64,000 nucleotides of DNA from Bacillus sp. V3-13 (GCF_002860165.1 NZ_PGUZ01000020.1:1-64000); one strand, 5' to 3'; positions 43,300 to 57,406 are shown, counted from the first letter of the stretch. Numbers and translations: made by a program. Notes: generated by a model from the sequence alone, not told the origin.

Positions 43300-44487
43300 T
43301 TACTCAACGATTGTAGCAACAACGCCAGCGCCTACAGTACGTCCACCCTCACGGATAGAGAATTTAGTACCTTCTTCGATAGCGATTGGAGCAATAAGCT
43401 CAACGTTCATTTCGATGTTATCTCCAGGCATAACCATTTCTACGCCTTCAGGAAGATTACAAATACCAGTTACGTCAGTTGTACGGAAGTAGAACTGAGG
43501 ACGGTAGTTTGTGAAGAATGGAGTGTGACGTCCACCTTCTTCTTTTGATAAAACGTAAACTTCAGCTTTGAACTTAGTGTGTGGAGTGATTGAGCCTGGC
43601 TTTGCCAATACTTGGCCGCGTTGGATTTCTTCACGTGCAACACCACGAAGAAGGGCACCAATGTTGTCACCAGCTTCAGCGTAGTCAAGAAGCTTACGGA
43701 ACATTTCAACACCAGTTACAGTAGTTGATTTTGGCTCTTCAGTTAAGCCGATGATGTCAACAACGTCACCAACTTTAACTTGTCCGCGCTCAACACGTCC
43801 TGTAGCAACTGTTCCACGGCCTGTGATTGAGAAAACGTCCTCAACAGGCATCATGAAAGGCTTGTCAGTGTCACGAGTTGGAGTTGGGATGTACTCGTCA
43901 ACAGCAGCCATAAGTTCAACGATTTTTTCTTCCCAAGCAGCATCTCCTTCAAGAGCTTTAAGGGCAGAACCTTTTATTACAGGAATATCGTCACCAGGGA
44001 AATCGTATTCAGATAGAAGGTCACGAACTTCCATTTCTACTAATTCAAGTAGTTCTTCGTCGTCTACCATGTCACATTTGTTCATGAAAACAACCAGGTA
44101 AGGAACACCTACTTGACGGGAAAGAAGGATGTGCTCACGAGTTTGTGGCATTGGGCCGTCAGCAGCAGAAACAACAAGGATTCCGCCGTCCATTTGCGCA
44201 GCACCAGTGATCATGTTTTTAACATAGTCAGCGTGTCCTGGGCAGTCAACGTGTGCATAGTGACGGTTTGCAGTTTCGTACTCAACGTGTGCAGTTGAGA
44301 TAGTGATACCGCGCTCACGCTCTTCAGGAGCCGCGTCGATTTGATCGTATGCACGAGCTTCTGCACCACCAGATTTAGCAAGAACAGAAGTGATTGCAGC
44401 AGTTAAAGTTGTTTTACCATGGTCAACGTGACCAATTGTACCAATGTTAACGTGTGGCTTTGAGCGATCGAATTTAGCTTTTGCCAT
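43300..44487 (-). CDS. tuf: elongation factor Tu
   Basis: EF-Tu delivers aminoacyl-tRNA to the ribosome. The 395-aa GTPase has [21 protein letters not shown] and NKCDMVDD, with the effector region RGITI. It follows fusA after 120 bases that hold its own promoter and a leader hairpin. Codon use is highly biased, as expected. Confidence 0.98.
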   Translation of the reverse strand: MAKAKFDRSKPHVNIGTIGHVDHGKTTLTAAITSVLAKSGGAEARAYDQIDAAPEERERGITISTAHVEYETANRHYAHVDCPGHADYVKNMITGAAQMDGGILVVSAADGPMPQTREHILLSRQVGVPYLVVFMNKCDMVDDEELLELVEMEVRDLLSEYDFPGDDIPVIKGSALKALEGDAAWEEKIVELMAAVDEYIPTPTRDTDKPFMMPVEDVFSITGRGTVATGRVERGQVKVGDVVDIIGLTEEPKSTTVTGVEMFRKLLDYAEAGDNIGALLRGVAREEIQRGQVLAKPGSITPHTKFKAEVYVLSKEEGGRHTPFFTNYRPQFYFRTTDVTGICNLPEGVEMVMPGDNIEMNVELIAPIAIEEGTKFSIREGGRTVGAGVVATIVE

Positions 44488-44530
44488 TAGGAAAATCCTC
44501 CTTTGGATATTAAAATTAAGTATATTTATG

Positions 44531-44607
44531 GACCGTGAACAAGCCAGGCTTATTCACGGCCCCATGCTTACATTAGTAGTTATACTTTATTAAAGGATGA
44601 AAATCAA
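44531..44607 (-). promoter_or_regulatory. tuf promoter and leader hairpin
   Basis: TTGATT (44602-44607), 17 nt, and TATAAC (44579-44584) make a promoter within the fusA-tuf gap. The leader then folds into a strong 14-15-bp hairpin (GGCCGTGAATAAGCC with GCTTGTTCACGGTCC, 44531-44562) that has no U run, so it is not a terminator; it may stabilise the tuf mRNA. Confidence 0.6.
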
Positions 44608-46686
44608 TTATTCACCTTTATTTTTTTTGATGATTTCTTCAGAAATTGATTTTGGTACTTCTTCGTAGTGGTCGAAGTGCATTGAGAATGTTCCGCGTCC
44701 TTGCGTATTGGAACGCAATGATGTTGCATAGCCGAACATTTCAGAAAGTGGAACCATTGCACGGACAACTTGAGCGTTTCCGCGTGCTTCCATACCTTCT
44801 ACACGTCCACGGCGAGAAGTAACATCCCCCATGATATCTCCCATGTATTCCTCTGGAATGACAACTTCAACCTTCATGATAGGCTCAAGGATTACAGGGT
44901 TACATTTGGAAGCTGCGTTCTTAAGCGCCATTGAAGCAGCGATCTTGAACGCCATTTCACTGGAGTCAACATCATGATAAGAACCGTCAAACAACCTTGC
45001 TTTAATATCTACTAATGGATAGCCAGCAAGAACACCTCTTTCAAGCGCGTCTTCAAGGCCGGCTTGAACTGCCGGGATGTATTCACGCGGAACAACACCA
45101 CCGACGATTCCATTTTCAAATTCAAAGCCTTTTCCTTCTTCGTTTGGAGAGAATTCAATCCAAACGTGTCCGTATTGTCCGCGTCCACCAGACTGGCGCG
45201 CGAATTTCCCTTCAACTTGTGCTGAACTGCGGAAAGTTTCGCGGTAAGCAACCTGCGGAGCACCAACATTGGCTTCTACTTTGAATTCGCGGCGCATACG
45301 GTCAACAAGGATATCAAGGTGAAGTTCACCCATACCGGCGATGATTACCTGGCCAGTCTCCTGATCTGTATGTGCTCTGAATGTTGGGTCTTCTTCTTGT
45401 AATTTTTGAAGAGCTGTGGTCATCTTGTCCTGGTCCGCTTTTGATTTAGGTTCAATGGAAAGCGAGATAACAGGCTCTGGGAATTCCATAGATTCAAGAA
45501 TAACAAGATTTTTTTCGTCACACAGAGTATCACCAGTAGTTGTATCTTTAAGACCAACTGCTGCAGCGATATCCCCTGCATATACTTGTGAGATCTCTTC
45601 ACGGCTGTTCGCATGCATTTGCAGGATACGTCCTACACGCTCACGCTTGCCTTTAGTAGAGTTCTGTACATATGAACCTGAGCTCAATGTACCAGAGTAC
45701 ACACGGAAGAATGTAAGCTTTCCAACATAAGGGTCTGTCATGACTTTAAATGCAAGCGCTGCAAATGGCTCGTCATCGCTTGAATGGCGTTCTACGACTT
45801 CATCCGAATCAGGAAGTGTACCTTTAATGGCCGGTACATCCAGCGGCGAAGGAAGATAGTCAATTACTGCATCAAGCATCTTTTGAACACCTTTGTTTTT
45901 GAAAGCTGATCCACAGATTACCGGGTAAAACTCAACGTTTACTGTACCTTTACGAATGGCTGCTTTCAGCTCTTCGTTGGAGATTTCCTCTCCGCCAAGG
46001 TATTTCTCCATTAAGTCTTCATCAAGTTCAGCTACCGCTTCAATTAATTTTTCGCGGTACTCTTCAGCTTGATCCATGTATTCTGCAGGGATTTCACGCT
46101 CTTCGATTTCTGTGCCGAGATCGTTGCCGTAGAATGTAGCTTTCATTTCAACTAAGTCAATGATGCCTTCGAATGCATCTTCTGCACCGATTGGCAATTG
46201 AATGGCAGCTGCATTTGCCTGCAAACGGTCATGCAAAGTTTTCAAAGAATACAGGAAGTCCGCACCGATTTTGTCCATTTTGTTAACGAACACAACACGT
46301 GGAACTCCGTATGTTGTAGCCTGGCGCCAAACAGTTTCTGTTTGCGGTTCTACACCGGACTGGGCATCAAGAACAGCTACCGCACCATCAAGTACACGGA
46401 GGGAACGTTCAACTTCGACTGTAAAGTCTACGTGTCCCGGTGTATCGATAATGTTTACGCGATGGCCTTTCCATTGAGCAGTTGTAGCAGCAGAAGTGAT
46501 TGTAATTCCGCGCTCCTGCTCTTGCTCCATCCAGTCCATTTGAGACGCACCTTCATGAGTTTCACCGATCTTATGGATACGGCCAGTGTAATAAAGCACG
46601 CGCTCAGTTGTTGTTGTTTTACCGGCATCAATGTGAGCCATGATGCCGATATTACGTGTATTTTCCAAGGAGAACTCTCTTGCCAT
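44608..46686 (-). CDS. fusA: elongation factor G
   Basis: EF-G catalyses translocation and, with RRF, ribosome recycling. The 692-aa GTPase has [28 protein letters not shown] and [10 protein letters not shown]. The fusidic-acid target domains are full length. It is between rpsG and tuf in the str operon. Confidence 0.98.
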   Translation of the reverse strand: MAREFSLENTRNIGIMAHIDAGKTTTTERVLYYTGRIHKIGETHEGASQMDWMEQEQERGITITSAATTAQWKGHRVNIIDTPGHVDFTVEVERSLRVLDGAVAVLDAQSGVEPQTETVWRQATTYGVPRVVFVNKMDKIGADFLYSLKTLHDRLQANAAAIQLPIGAEDAFEGIIDLVEMKATFYGNDLGTEIEEREIPAEYMDQAEEYREKLIEAVAELDEDLMEKYLGGEEISNEELKAAIRKGTVNVEFYPVICGSAFKNKGVQKMLDAVIDYLPSPLDVPAIKGTLPDSDEVVERHSSDDEPFAALAFKVMTDPYVGKLTFFRVYSGTLSSGSYVQNSTKGKRERVGRILQMHANSREEISQVYAGDIAAAVGLKDTTTGDTLCDEKNLVILESMEFPEPVISLSIEPKSKADQDKMTTALQKLQEEDPTFRAHTDQETGQVIIAGMGELHLDILVDRMRREFKVEANVGAPQVAYRETFRSSAQVEGKFARQSGGRGQYGHVWIEFSPNEEGKGFEFENGIVGGVVPREYIPAVQAGLEDALERGVLAGYPLVDIKARLFDGSYHDVDSSEMAFKIAASMALKNAASKCNPVILEPIMKVEVVIPEEYMGDIMGDVTSRRGRVEGMEARGNAQVVRAMVPLSEMFGYATSLRSNTQGRGTFSMHFDHYEEVPKSISEEIIKKNKGE

Positions 46687-46739
46687 TGGGTGTCTTTCTC
46701 CTTCCTAGGTATGATTGATTTAAATAGATTGCAGTCAAT

Positions 46740-47240
<501 letters not shown>

Positions 47241-47248
47241 TTACTGGA

Positions 47249-47722
<474 letters not shown>

Positions 47723-47778
47723 TCATTTTAAAACAAAAAACAAAGTTCTTGCAAGTTATCATCCTGCAAAAACAGTTT

Positions 47779-48027
47779 TTAAGCGATAATTGCGACCGCT
47801 GAGGCACCCACTTCAATACCACATGCCTTGCCAAGCTTCTTCATGGAACATACATGGGCAATCGGTATCTCCATTTCCCTCGCTGTTTGCTTGATCTTTG
47901 CTATTACCCTCGGGTCAGCATCGTCAGCAACAATCAGTTCAATGGCTTTACCGGATTGAAGCGCCTTAACCGTCTGCTTTGTTCCTACGATAATTTTCTT
48001 AGCCTGAATTACTTTTTCATAAGACAT
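47779..48027 (-). CDS. rplGB: L7Ae-like ribosome-associated protein RplGB (YbxF)
   Basis: This 82-aa L7Ae/L30e-fold protein has the [25 protein letters not shown] core. B. subtilis YbxF binds kink-turn RNA and co-sediments with ribosomes. It heads the str operon behind its own promoter. Confidence 0.93.
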   Translation of the reverse strand: MSYEKVIQAKKIIVGTKQTVKALQSGKAIELIVADDADPRVIAKIKQTAREMEIPIAHVCSMKKLGKACGIEVGASAVAIIA

Positions 48028-48072
48028 TCATCATATCCTCCAAAGCACCAGGTAAATAGGAGCACCTTTGCT

Positions 48073-48101
48073 ATATTAACATTTTGGTATAAGGATGTCA
48101 A
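48073..48101 (-). promoter_or_regulatory. str operon promoter
   Basis: TTGACA (48096-48101), 17-nt spacer, and TAATAT (48073-48078) form a near-consensus sigma-A promoter about 45 bases before the rplGB start, downstream of the rpoC terminator. Confidence 0.75.
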
Positions 48102-48155
48102 CATTGTAAAAGCTTTTTTTAACCAGTTATATCGCAATTCATTTTTTAGAAATAA

Positions 48156-48196
48156 AAGCGGTACTTGCGGTGTGTTCGACCATACAAGTACCGCTT
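48156..48196 (-). terminator. terminator after rpoC
   Basis: A 12-bp stem (AAGCGGTACTTG/CAAGTACCGCTT) with a 17-nt loop is followed by TTATTT on the minus strand, 15 bases after the rpoC stop. It separates rpoBC from the str operon promoter. Confidence 0.85.
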
Positions 48197-48211
48197 ATTG
48201 ATTAAACTCTC

Positions 48212-51200
48212 TTACTCAACCGTTACAGCATCTTCAAGCGTATCTTCTTTAAGAAGCGGTTCCGCTTTTCGATAACGCTGCATACCGGTTCCGGCTGGAA
48301 CAAGCTTCCCGATAATCACGTTCTCTTTCAGGCCAAGAAGTTCATCGCGCTTGCCTTTGATCGCAGCATCGGTAAGAACTCTTGTTGTTTCCTGGAAGGA
48401 AGCAGCAGATAAGAACGAGTCTGTTTCAAGCGATGCTTTCGTGATTCCGAGCAATACCGGTCTTCCTGTTGCCGGAAGTTTTCCGGACAGAAGCGCTTTT
48501 TCATTGGCATCGGTAAACTGATGGATCTCCAGAAGCGTTCCTGGAAGAACATCCGTTTCTCCTGCGTCGATGACGCGCACTTTCCGAAGCATCTGGCGGA
48601 CCATAACTTCAATGTGCTTATCGCCAATTTCAACACCTTGCATCCGGTATACCTTTTGCACTTCACGAAGCAAGTATTCCTGAACAGCTCTGACATCTCG
48701 GACTCTGAGTAATTCTTTCGGGTCAATAGAACCTTCCGTAAGCTCCTGTCCGCGCTCGACGCGATCGTTCACGGCCACCTTTAGGCGGGCAGTGTACGGA
48801 GCATGGTACGTACGGGACTCCACTTCACCTTGAATGACGATCTCATGCTGGCGGTCTTTTCCTTCGTTAATTCCGACAACCGTTCCCTCAAGTTCTGAGA
48901 TCACCGCTTGCCCTTTCGGATTCCGCGCTTCAAACAGCTCCTGGATACGAGGCAGACCCTGCGTAATATCGTCACCGGCAACTCCGCCTGTATGGAAAGT
49001 ACGCATCGTTAACTGGGTACCAGGTTCACCGATTGATTGAGCAGCAATGATGCCAACTGCTTCGCCGACTTCAACCTCTTGTCCGGTTGCGAGGTTGCGG
49101 CCGTAACATTTTTTACATACGCCATGGCGGGTGTTACATGTGAAGGCAGAGCGGATATTGACTTCTTCAATATTGGCTGCAACGATCTCTGCAGCAATAT
49201 CTTCGGTAATTAAGCCGTTAGCTTCAACAATCACATCATTCGTCTCAGGATGCCTGATCGCAGTTCTTGCATGACGGCCAATTAAACGTTCCTCAAGAGA
49301 TTCGATGACTTCTGTGCCGTCTTTAAGCGCTCTGATTAACAAGCCCCGGTCCGTTCCGCAATCATCCTCACGAACAATTACATCCTGGGCAACGTCGACA
49401 AGACGACGGGTCAAGTAACCTGAGTCAGCTGTTTTAAGGGCTGTATCCGCAAGACCTTTACGGGCACCGTGTGTAGAAATAAAGTACTCGAGTACTGTTA
49501 AGCCTTCACGGAAGCTGGATTTGATCGGCAACTCGATAATCCGGCCGGCCGGGTTGGCCATCAGACCGCGCATACCGGCTAACTGTGTAAAGTTAGACGC
49601 GTTACCACGGGCACCTGAATCACTCATCATAAAGATCGGATTCGTTTTATCAAGAGATTTCATCAGCTTCGCTTGAATTGTATCTTTCGCAGCACTCCAG
49701 ATTGAGATAACCCGGTCATAGCGCTCATCTTCTGTAATGAGACCGCGTCTGAACTGCTTTAAGACATTATCAACCTTGCCTTGAGCTTCTTGAATGATTT
49801 CCTGCTTTTCTTTTAATACAACGATATCAGCCACACCAACCGTGATCCCGGCTCTCGTAGAGTACCTGAATCCAAGGTCTTTCATGCGGTCAAGCATTTT
49901 CGACGTTTCTGTGATTTTGAAACGTTTAAACACTTCGGCAATGATGTTCCCAAGGATTTTCTTTTTAAACGGATCGACAAGCGGCATCCCGCTAATGACT
50001 GATTTAACGTCAGATCCCTGATCTACGAAATATCTTTCTGGAGTTTTCTCCTCAAGATTTTGCTTAGTAGGCTCATTGATATACGGGAATGTGGAAGGCA
50101 AAATCTCATTGAAGATCAGCTTTCCGACAGTTGTAACCATCAGCTTTTTGTTTTGTTCTTCTGTAAATGTCTGATTGTTTAATGATCCGGCATGAACCGC
50201 AACTCTTGTGTGCAAATGGACATAGCCGTTCTGGTAAGCAATCAGCGCTTCGTTTGTATCTTTAAAAATCATGCCTTCCCCGACAGCACCTGCGCGCTCC
50301 ACCGTCAGGTAGTAGTTCCCTAATACCATATCCTGTGATGGAGTAACAACCGGCTTACCGTCTTTAGGGTTCAGGATGTTTTGAGCAGCGAGCATGAGAA
50401 GTCTTGCTTCTGCTTGTGCTTCTGCAGACAATGGAACGTGAACGGCCATTTGGTCACCGTCAAAGTCGGCATTGTATGCCGTGCATACAAGCGGATGGAG
50501 ACGGATTGCACGGCCTTCCACCAATGTCGGTTCAAACGCCTGGATGCCGAGCCTATGAAGAGTTGGGGCCCGGTTAAGCAATACAGGGTGCTCTTTAATG
50601 ACTTCTTCAAGAACATCCCAGATTTCCGGTGACACTCTTTCGATTTTGCGCTTAGCTGATTTGATGTTATGCGCTAAACCTTTTTCAACAAGCTCTTTCA
50701 TCACAAACGGTTTAAATAGTTCAAGAGCCATTTCCTTCGGCAATCCGCATTGGTACATCTTCAAATTCGGGCCTACGACGATTACAGAACGGCCAGAATA
50801 GTCAACACGTTTCCCTAGAAGGTTTTGGCGGAATCGTCCCTGCTTACCCTTGAGCATGTGGGAGAGCGATTTTAACGGACGGTTGCCAGGTCCTGTTACC
50901 GGACGGCCACGGCGGCCGTTGTCAATAAGTGCATCAACCGCTTCCTGGAGCATCCGCTTTTCATTTTGAACAATGATGCTTGGAGCGCCTAAATCCAACA
51001 AGCGCTTCAGGCGGTTGTTACGATTGATTACACGTCGGTAAAGGTCGTTTAAGTCTGAAGTCGCAAAACGGCCTCCATCCAATTGAACCATTGGGCGAAG
51101 CTCAGGCGGAATGACCGGAAGAACGTCTAAAATCATCCATGACGGTTCATTTCCTGAACCACGGAAAGCTTCCAGTACTTCGAGGCGTTTAATCGCACGA

Positions 51201-51811
51201 GTACGGCGCTGACCCTGGGCTGTTCTTAACTCTTCTTTGAGCGTTTCGACATCTTTATCCAAATCAATGTCAGAGAGAAGCTTTTTAATCGCTTCAGCAC
51301 CCATTGATGCCTGGAATTTGTTACCGTATTTATCGCGATATGCCCGGTATTCTTTTTCGGAAAGGAGCTGTTTCTTTTCAAGAGCTGTATCGCCAGTTTC
51401 CGTCACCACGTAAGAGGCAAAGTAGATGACTTCTTCAAGCGCCCGGGGGGACATGTCAAGGACAAGTCCCATCCGGCTTGGAATCCCTTTGAAATACCAA
51501 ATATGAGATACGGGTGCAGCAAGCTCAATATGACCCATGCGCTCACGGCGAACCTTCGCGCGGGTTACCTCAACGCCACACCGGTCACAGACTACCCCTT
51601 TGTAACGGACGCGTTTGTATTTGCCGCAATGACATTCCCAGTCCTTTTGCGGACCGAAAATACGCTCACAAAACAAGCCGTCTTTTTCTGGTTTTAATGT
51701 ACGATAGTTAATCGTTTCTGGCTTCTTAACCTCACCGAATGACCATGAACGGATTTTGTCCGGTGACGCAAGACCAATCTTCATATACTCAAAATTATTT
51801 ACATCTAGCAA
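48212..51811 (-). CDS. rpoC: DNA-directed RNA polymerase subunit beta'
   Basis: Beta' carries the active-site metal. The 1199-aa subunit has the zinc ribbon (CHCGKYK and CDRCG near 60-80), the catalytic NADFDGDQ motif (about 450), a second zinc site ([23 protein letters not shown]) and the trigger loop [20 protein letters not shown]. Lengths are typical of Bacillus, without the large insertion of Gram-negative beta'. Confidence 0.99.
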   Translation of the reverse strand: MLDVNNFEYMKIGLASPDKIRSWSFGEVKKPETINYRTLKPEKDGLFCERIFGPQKDWECHCGKYKRVRYKGVVCDRCGVEVTRAKVRRERMGHIELAAPVSHIWYFKGIPSRMGLVLDMSPRALEEVIYFASYVVTETGDTALEKKQLLSEKEYRAYRDKYGNKFQASMGAEAIKKLLSDIDLDKDVETLKEELRTAQGQRRTRAIKRLEVLEAFRGSGNEPSWMILDVLPVIPPELRPMVQLDGGRFATSDLNDLYRRVINRNNRLKRLLDLGAPSIIVQNEKRMLQEAVDALIDNGRRGRPVTGPGNRPLKSLSHMLKGKQGRFRQNLLGKRVDYSGRSVIVVGPNLKMYQCGLPKEMALELFKPFVMKELVEKGLAHNIKSAKRKIERVSPEIWDVLEEVIKEHPVLLNRAPTLHRLGIQAFEPTLVEGRAIRLHPLVCTAYNADFDGDQMAVHVPLSAEAQAEARLLMLAAQNILNPKDGKPVVTPSQDMVLGNYYLTVERAGAVGEGMIFKDTNEALIAYQNGYVHLHTRVAVHAGSLNNQTFTEEQNKKLMVTTVGKLIFNEILPSTFPYINEPTKQNLEEKTPERYFVDQGSDVKSVISGMPLVDPFKKKILGNIIAEVFKRFKITETSKMLDRMKDLGFRYSTRAGITVGVADIVVLKEKQEIIQEAQGKVDNVLKQFRRGLITEDERYDRVISIWSAAKDTIQAKLMKSLDKTNPIFMMSDSGARGNASNFTQLAGMRGLMANPAGRIIELPIKSSFREGLTVLEYFISTHGARKGLADTALKTADSGYLTRRLVDVAQDVIVREDDCGTDRGLLIRALKDGTEVIESLEERLIGRHARTAIRHPETNDVIVEANGLITEDIAAEIVAANIEEVNIRSAFTCNTRHGVCKKCYGRNLATGQEVEVGEAVGIIAAQSIGEPGTQLTMRTFHTGGVAGDDITQGLPRIQELFEARNPKGQAVISELEGTVVGINEGKDRQHEIVIQGEVESRTYHAPYTARLKVAVNDRVERGQELTEGSIDPKELLRVRDVRAVQEYLLREVQKVYRMQGVEIGDKHIEVMVRQMLRKVRVIDAGETDVLPGTLLEIHQFTDANEKALLSGKLPATGRPVLLGITKASLETDSFLSAASFQETTRVLTDAAIKGKRDELLGLKENVIIGKLVPAGTGMQRYRKAEPLLKEDTLEDAVTVE

Positions 51812-51864
51812 GGGGCCTACCTCCCTTTCGATCTCTGGGTTTTACCCTTATTGCTGAATCGGGA

Positions 51865-54800
51865 TTATTCTTTGATTCCAACTTTTTCAGATACAGAGTC
51901 TTCCGGCTCCGGTGCAATCGTTAATGATTCAGCCTGTTGTAGCTCCTCATCATCTTCCGTATCACGCATTTCTATTTCTTCTTCATCACCTGAAAGGATT
52001 TTAACATCCATGCCCAAGCTTTGAAGTTCCTTCATTAATACTTTGAATGATTCCGGAACACCAGGTTCTGGAACATTTTCACCTTTGACAATGGCTTCGT
52101 ACGTTTTCACACGGCCAACGACATCATCCGATTTAACGGTTAAGATTTCTTGCAATGTGTATGCAGCACCGTATGCTTCAAGGGCCCAAACTTCCATCTC
52201 ACCAAAGCGCTGTCCGCCGAATTGGGCTTTACCTCCAAGCGGCTGCTGAGTAACAAGTGAGTATGGTCCAGTTGAACGGGCATGCAGCTTATCGTCTACC
52301 ATGTGGGCAAGCTTGATCATATACATAACACCGACCGAAACGCGGTTATCAAACGGTTCACCAGTACGTCCATCATATAAAATGGTTTTCGCATCGCGGG
52401 CCATTCCGGCTTCTTCGATCGTTGACCAAACATCCTCCTCACGGGCTCCGTCAAATACTGGAGAAGCAACGTGAATGCCAAGGCTTCTTGCCGCCATGCC
52501 AAGATGAAGCTCAAGCACCTGTCCGATGTTCATCCGCGAAGGTACCCCGAGCGGATTGAGCATGATATCTACAGGCGTGCCGTCTGGAAGGAACGGCATG
52601 TTTTCTTCTGGAAGAATCCTGGAGATAACCCCTTTGTTTCCATGGCGTCCGGCCATTTTGTCACCCTCGGAAATTTTCCGTTTTTGGACAATATAAACAC
52701 GGACAAGCTGGTTAACACCAGGTGGTAATTCATCGCCATCTTCACGGTTAAATACTTTAACGTCGAGAACAATTCCGCCGCCGCCATGTGGCACACGAAG
52801 GGATGTGTCTCTTACTTCACGGGCTTTTTCGCCAAAAATGGCATGAAGAAGACGTTCTTCGGCAGTCAGTTCAGTTACACCTTTAGGAGTAACCTTTCCA
52901 ACAAGCAAGTCACCGTCTTTCACTTCAGCACCAATCCGGATAATTCCGCGCTCATCCAGGTTGCGAAGGGCGTCTTCGCCGACGTTCGGGATGTCGCGGG
53001 TAATTTCCTCCGGTCCAAGCTTCGTGTCGCGGGATTCTGATTCATATTCTTCAATATGGATAGAAGTGTATACATCGTCTTTTACAAGACGTTCACTCAT
53101 AATGATCGCATCTTCATAGTTATAGCCATCCCATGTCATGAAAGCGACGAGAACATTGCGGCCAAGCGCAAGCTCACCTTTTTCCATCGAAGGTCCGTCT
53201 GCAAGAATTTCTCCTTTAACGACACGGTCTCCGACACTGACAATCGGACGCTGGTTATAACATGTACCCTGGTTTGAACGGATGAATTTTAACATCCGGT
53301 ACTTATCAAGGTCACCTTTGACTTCCTGGTCATCAACTTCCTGAATCCGGCGCACCCAGATTTCGCGCGCTTCAACGTGCTCGACAATTCCTTCATGCTT
53401 ACAGATCACCGCAGCACCAGAATCTTTTGCCGATACGTATTCCATGCCAGTACCTACTCGCGGCGCTTCCGGCTGCATGAGCGGAACCGCCTGGCGCTGC
53501 ATGTTCGCGCCCATTAATGCACGGTTTGAGTCATCGTTTTCCAGGAACGGTATACAAGCGGTTGCAGCAGATACTACCTGCTTCGGAGACACATCCATAT
53601 AGTCGACGCGGTCTCTTGGAACGACTGTATTTTCTCCGCGGAAACGGGCAATAACTTCCTCATCAAGGAAAGAACCATCTTCACCAAGAGGGACATTCGC
53701 CTGGGCAACTACATAATTATCTTCTTCATCAGCGGTCATGTAATCGATTTGTCCGGTTACTTTTCCTGTTTCCGGGTTAACGCGGCGATATGGCGTTTCA
53801 ATAAAGCCGAATCGATTTACTTTGGCAAACGATGATAGAGAGTTAATCAATCCAATGTTCGGGCCCTCCGGCGTTTCAATTGGACACATGCGGCCATAGT
53901 GTGAATAGTGGACATCGCGGACTTCAAAGCCTGCACGCTCACGCGTTAAGCCACCAGGTCCCAATGCAGACAAACGCCTTTTATGCGTTAATTCCGCAAG
54001 CGGGTTCGTTTGGTCCATAAATTGAGACAACTGCGAGCTTCCAAAGAACTCTTTGATCGATGCAATAACAGGACGAATATTAATCAGCTGCTGAGGCGTA
54101 ATCGTATTTGTATCCTGGATCGACATTCTTTCGCGCACGACGCGTTCCATCCGGGACAACCCGATACGGAATTGATTTTGCAGCAGCTCTCCGACAGAGC
54201 GCAAACGCCTGTTGCCGAGATGGTCAATATCGTCTGTATCGCCTACTCCATGCAGAAGATTAAAGAAATAGCTGATCGAAGCAAAAATATCTGCAGGCGT
54301 AATATTCTTCACCGTTTCTTCAACATAAGCATTACCTAAAACATTGATTTCCTTTTCACCTTCGTCATTCGGTGCATAAATCTTGATCGTTTGCAGCACA
54401 ATGTCATGATCCACTACACCGTCAACAGGAGTGAAAGTTTTAAAACCGATATTCTTTTCCAGGTGAGGAAGGATCCGATCCAATGTGCGGCGGTCTAAAA
54501 TCGTCCCTTTTTCAGCGATAATTTCACCAGTTTCAGGGTCCACAAGCGTTTCCGCCAGACGCTGTCCAAATAACCGGTTTTTAATATGAAGCTTCTTATT
54601 AATCTTGTAACGTCCTACATTTGCCAAATCATAGCGTTTTGGGTCAAAGAATCGGGACACAAGCAAGCTTTTTGCATTTTCGACTGTTGGCGGCTCACCC
54701 GGGCGCAGACGCTCGTAAATTTCCAATAGAGCTTTTTCTGTGCTTTCCGTATTGTCCTTTTCAAGTGTGTTGCGAATATACTCGTTATCACCAATTAAAT

Positions 54801-55434
54801 CGATGATCGCTTGATCGGAACCAAACCCGAGAGCACGCAAAAGAACCGTAACGGGCAGCTTCCTCGTACGATCTATTCTTACATATACGACGTCCTTGGC
54901 ATCTGTTTCATACTCAAGCCAGGCGCCGCGATTCGGAATTACGGTTGCAGTAAAACCTTTTTTTCCATTTTTATCGAGCTTTCCGCTATAGTAAACACTC
55001 GGAGAGCGGACTAACTGGGAAACAATAACGCGCTCTGCACCATTAATGACAAAGGTGCCTGTTTCTGTCATGAGCGGGAAGTCACCCATAAAGACATCCT
55101 GGTCTTTTACTTCGCCTGTTTCTTTGTTTACAAGACGAACTTTAACACGCAAAGGTGCTGAATATGTTACATCTCGTTCTTTTGATTCTTCAACAGAATA
55201 CTTTGGTTCGCCAAGACTGTAGTCAATGAACTCAAGCGATAGGTTACCAGTAAAGTCCTCAATTGGTGAAATATCCTGGAACATTTCACGCAAACCTTCA
55301 TCAAGAAACCATTGATATGAAGAGGTTTGGATCTCAATTAAGTTTGGTAATTCTAAAACTTCACTGATTCGTGCATAACTTCTTCGTTGGCGGTGTCGTC
55401 CATACTGAACTAGTTGACCTGTCAACTGATTCAC
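51865..55434 (-). CDS. rpoB: DNA-directed RNA polymerase subunit beta
   Basis: Beta forms half of the RNA polymerase cleft. The 1189-aa protein has the rifampicin-binding cluster [34 protein letters not shown] with wild-type Asp, His and Ser, and [13 protein letters not shown] near the active centre. The acidic tail [20 protein letters not shown] is common in Bacillaceae. It has a long leader. Confidence 0.99.
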   Translation of the reverse strand: MNQLTGQLVQYGRHRQRRSYARISEVLELPNLIEIQTSSYQWFLDEGLREMFQDISPIEDFTGNLSLEFIDYSLGEPKYSVEESKERDVTYSAPLRVKVRLVNKETGEVKDQDVFMGDFPLMTETGTFVINGAERVIVSQLVRSPSVYYSGKLDKNGKKGFTATVIPNRGAWLEYETDAKDVVYVRIDRTRKLPVTVLLRALGFGSDQAIIDLIGDNEYIRNTLEKDNTESTEKALLEIYERLRPGEPPTVENAKSLLVSRFFDPKRYDLANVGRYKINKKLHIKNRLFGQRLAETLVDPETGEIIAEKGTILDRRTLDRILPHLEKNIGFKTFTPVDGVVDHDIVLQTIKIYAPNDEGEKEINVLGNAYVEETVKNITPADIFASISYFFNLLHGVGDTDDIDHLGNRRLRSVGELLQNQFRIGLSRMERVVRERMSIQDTNTITPQQLINIRPVIASIKEFFGSSQLSQFMDQTNPLAELTHKRRLSALGPGGLTRERAGFEVRDVHYSHYGRMCPIETPEGPNIGLINSLSSFAKVNRFGFIETPYRRVNPETGKVTGQIDYMTADEEDNYVVAQANVPLGEDGSFLDEEVIARFRGENTVVPRDRVDYMDVSPKQVVSAATACIPFLENDDSNRALMGANMQRQAVPLMQPEAPRVGTGMEYVSAKDSGAAVICKHEGIVEHVEAREIWVRRIQEVDDQEVKGDLDKYRMLKFIRSNQGTCYNQRPIVSVGDRVVKGEILADGPSMEKGELALGRNVLVAFMTWDGYNYEDAIIMSERLVKDDVYTSIHIEEYESESRDTKLGPEEITRDIPNVGEDALRNLDERGIIRIGAEVKDGDLLVGKVTPKGVTELTAEERLLHAIFGEKAREVRDTSLRVPHGGGGIVLDVKVFNREDGDELPPGVNQLVRVYIVQKRKISEGDKMAGRHGNKGVISRILPEENMPFLPDGTPVDIMLNPLGVPSRMNIGQVLELHLGMAARSLGIHVASPVFDGAREEDVWSTIEEAGMARDAKTILYDGRTGEPFDNRVSVGVMYMIKLAHMVDDKLHARSTGPYSLVTQQPLGGKAQFGGQRFGEMEVWALEAYGAAYTLQEILTVKSDDVVGRVKTYEAIVKGENVPEPGVPESFKVLMKELQSLGMDVKILSGDEEEIEMRDTEDDEELQQAESLTIAPEPEDSVSEKVGIKE

Positions 55435-55673
55435 CCCTCAAATCAAGCGTTATAATTGGATCTATAGCGTCTTACCAGGTACAAGCCCTTTGCGTAAGAC
55501 AAAAAGAAAAAGGGTTTTTAACTCAAAAACCACATTTTCATATTACGAACTATTATTTTGTTATTTTCTCCTTAAACAACCAAATTTATACAACAGTTGT
55601 TTAATTTAGCTTACATCCTGAATATAATATATTGGCATTTTATAATATTAACATAGTCAAAAATTTGCGTCAA
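55435..55673 (-). promoter_or_regulatory. rpoB promoter and leader
   Basis: TTGACG (55668-55673), 17 nt, and TAATAT (55645-55650) form a promoter overlapping the end of ybxB. The 200-nt leader has a hairpin GTCTTAC/GTAAGAC (about 55469-55500), which has no U run. The leader includes no gene. Confidence 0.6.
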
Positions 55674-56272
55674 TGTTTTTTTGCTTTTAAAATAAAATAA
55701 CCTTTTTTCTTCTCGACCGTCTCAACTTCAGCGTACAATTCCTTCAATTTGTCAATCGCTGATGGTGCCCCCTGCTTCTTTTGAATCACTACCCAAAGTT
55801 CCCCTCCGGAAACGAGCAGGCTAAAACTTTGTTCAAAGATGTCATGAACGACTTTTTTTCCTGCGCGGATGGGCGGATTCGTTAAAATAGCTGCGAAGCC
55901 GAGATCTGCAACATTCAAGAGCCGGTCACTCTCATAAATAGAAACATTGTTTACGCCGTTCGCCACTGCATTTTCTTTCGCAAGCGCAAGTGCTCGTTCA
56001 TTAACGTCCACCATATGGACCGTTCGATCAGGAAAGCTTTTCGCAATTGATAACCCAATTGAGCCATAGCCACATCCTACATCGAGAACAAGTCCCTCAA
56101 GATCCGGCATCACAAATGTCTCAATCAGCAACCGCGAACCAAAATCCACATCTTTTTTTGAAAACACTCCATTATCTGTCTTAAATCGGAATGGGTGGCC
56201 TTTAAGGGTGTAGTCCCAGTAATTCGGGTCACTTTCTACCTTTTGTGTTTTAGAATAGTAATGCTCTGACAA
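55670..56272 (-). CDS. ybxB: class I SAM-dependent methyltransferase YbxB (RsmC-like)
   Basis: This protein is related to 16S rRNA m2G methyltransferases (RsmC/MTS family). TTG at 56272 follows GGAGG by 8 nt and gives 200 aa starting SEHYYSKTQ, as in YbxB; the longer open frame is ignored. SAM motif LDVGCGYGSIGLS is at about 65-75 and the catalytic NPPIRAGK replaces NPPF. It lies between rplL and rpoB, behind its own promoter (TTGCTT, 17 nt, TATAAT, 56337-56365). Confidence 0.92.
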   Translation of the reverse strand: MSEHYYSKTQKVESDPNYWDYTLKGHPFRFKTDNGVFSKKDVDFGSRLLIETFVMPDLEGLVLDVGCGYGSIGLSIAKSFPDRTVHMVDVNERALALAKENAVANGVNNVSIYESDRLLNVADLGFAAILTNPPIRAGKKVVHDIFEQSFSLLVSGGELWVVIQKKQGAPSAIDKLKELYAEVETVEKKKGYFILKAKKH

Positions 56273-56336
56273 GAAGATCACCTCCAGCGGAGAAAATGTC
56301 ATTGAAGGGAAATGAGGCCTTATTGATTCGAATCGA

Positions 56337-56365
56337 ATTATAAGGGATAGATAGATAAAAAGCAA
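56337..56365 (-). promoter_or_regulatory. ybxB promoter
   Basis: TTGCTT (56360-56365), 17-nt spacer and TATAAT (56337-56342) lie between the rplL terminator and the ybxB start, giving an independent transcript for ybxB. Confidence 0.6.
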
Positions 56366-56402
56366 AAATCCAGCACATAATTTTTGTTAACATTTTAAGA
56401 GG

Positions 56403-56434
56403 AAAAAAGCCCGCTTTAAACAGCGAGCTTTTTT
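56403..56434 (-). terminator. terminator after rplL
   Basis: AAAAAAGCTCGC pairs with GCGGGCTTTTTT around TGTTTAAA on the minus strand, ten bases after the rplL stop. It separates the L10/L7-L12 unit from ybxB. Confidence 0.88.
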
Positions 56435-56443
56435 ATAGATTGA

Positions 56444-56809
56444 TTACTTAACTTCAACGCCAGCTCCAACTTCTTCAAGCTTGGCTTTAACTTCTTCAGC
56501 CTCTTCTTTAGAAACGCCTTCTTTAAGAGCTTTAGGAGTGTTATCAACAAGTTCTTTCGCTTCTTTAAGACCAAGGCCTGTGATTTCACGCACAACTTTG
56601 ATAACTTTGATTTTTTGGTCGCCTGCAGAAGCAAGAATAACATCAAATTCAGTTTTCTCAGCTGCTGCTTCTCCGCCGCCAGCTCCGGCTGCAACAGCTA
56701 CAGGTGCTGCAGCAGTTACACCAAATTCTTCTTCGATTGCTTTTACTAAGTCGTTTAGTTCTAAAACAGTCATGTTTTTAACTGCTTCAATGATTTGTTC
56801 TTTAGTCAT
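56444..56809 (-). CDS. rplL: 50S ribosomal protein L7/L12
   Basis: L12 dimers form the stalk that recruits GTPase factors. The 121-aa protein has a helical N-terminal dimer region, the Ala/Gly hinge (about 36-52) and a C-terminal [13 protein letters not shown]... domain with [19 protein letters not shown]. Confidence 0.98.
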   Translation of the reverse strand: MTKEQIIEAVKNMTVLELNDLVKAIEEEFGVTAAAPVAVAAGAGGGEAAAEKTEFDVILASAGDQKIKVIKVVREITGLGLKEAKELVDNTPKALKEGVSKEEAEEVKAKLEEVGAGVEVK

Positions 56810-56905
56810 GATTTGTTTCCTCCTTATTTTTGGTTAATCTATTTTCCAGTTCCGGCCCATGTTTGGCCGCCTCTGCTTTTGTTGCATTAAAACGGGAATG
56901 CTAAC

Positions 56906-57406
56906 TTACGCGCCTTGTTCTTCCTTCTGGTCTGCAACAGCTTTTGCTGCAAGAGCAAGATTGCGGATAGGTGCTTGAAGAACGCTGAGTAGCATAGAAA
57001 GCAAGCCTTCGCGGGATGGTAGGTCCGCAAGTGCTTTTACATCTTCAACTGTTGCAATTGTTCCTTCAATTACACCTGCTTTAATTTCAAGAGCTTCGTG
57101 TTTCTTTGCGAACTCATTTAAAATTTTAGCCGGTGCAACCACGTCTTCGTTACTGAACGCGATTGCGTTAGGACCAGTAAGAGCTTCGTTCAAGCCTGCA
57201 AGCTCGGCAGATTCAGCGGCACGGCGCGTCATGCTGTTTTTGTAAACTTTAAATTCGACGCCCGCTTCACGAAGCTGCTTGCGAAGTTCTGTTACTTCAG
57301 CAACAGATAAACCACGGTAGTCAACGACAACTGTTGATTTACTTGTTTTAAGTTTATCAGCAATTTCTTCTACGATTTGTTTCTTTTGTTCGATAATGCT
57401 GCTCAT
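56906..57406 (-). CDS. rplJ: 50S ribosomal protein L10
   Basis: L10 anchors the L12 dimers to 23S rRNA. The 166-aa protein has [20 protein letters not shown] and [20 protein letters not shown]. It is controlled by a leader that the L10-L12 complex is known to bind in Bacillus. Confidence 0.97.
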   Translation of the reverse strand: MSSIIEQKKQIVEEIADKLKTSKSTVVVDYRGLSVAEVTELRKQLREAGVEFKVYKNSMTRRAAESAELAGLNEALTGPNAIAFSNEDVVAPAKILNEFAKKHEALEIKAGVIEGTIATVEDVKALADLPSREGLLSMLLSVLQAPIRNLALAAKAVADQKEEQGA

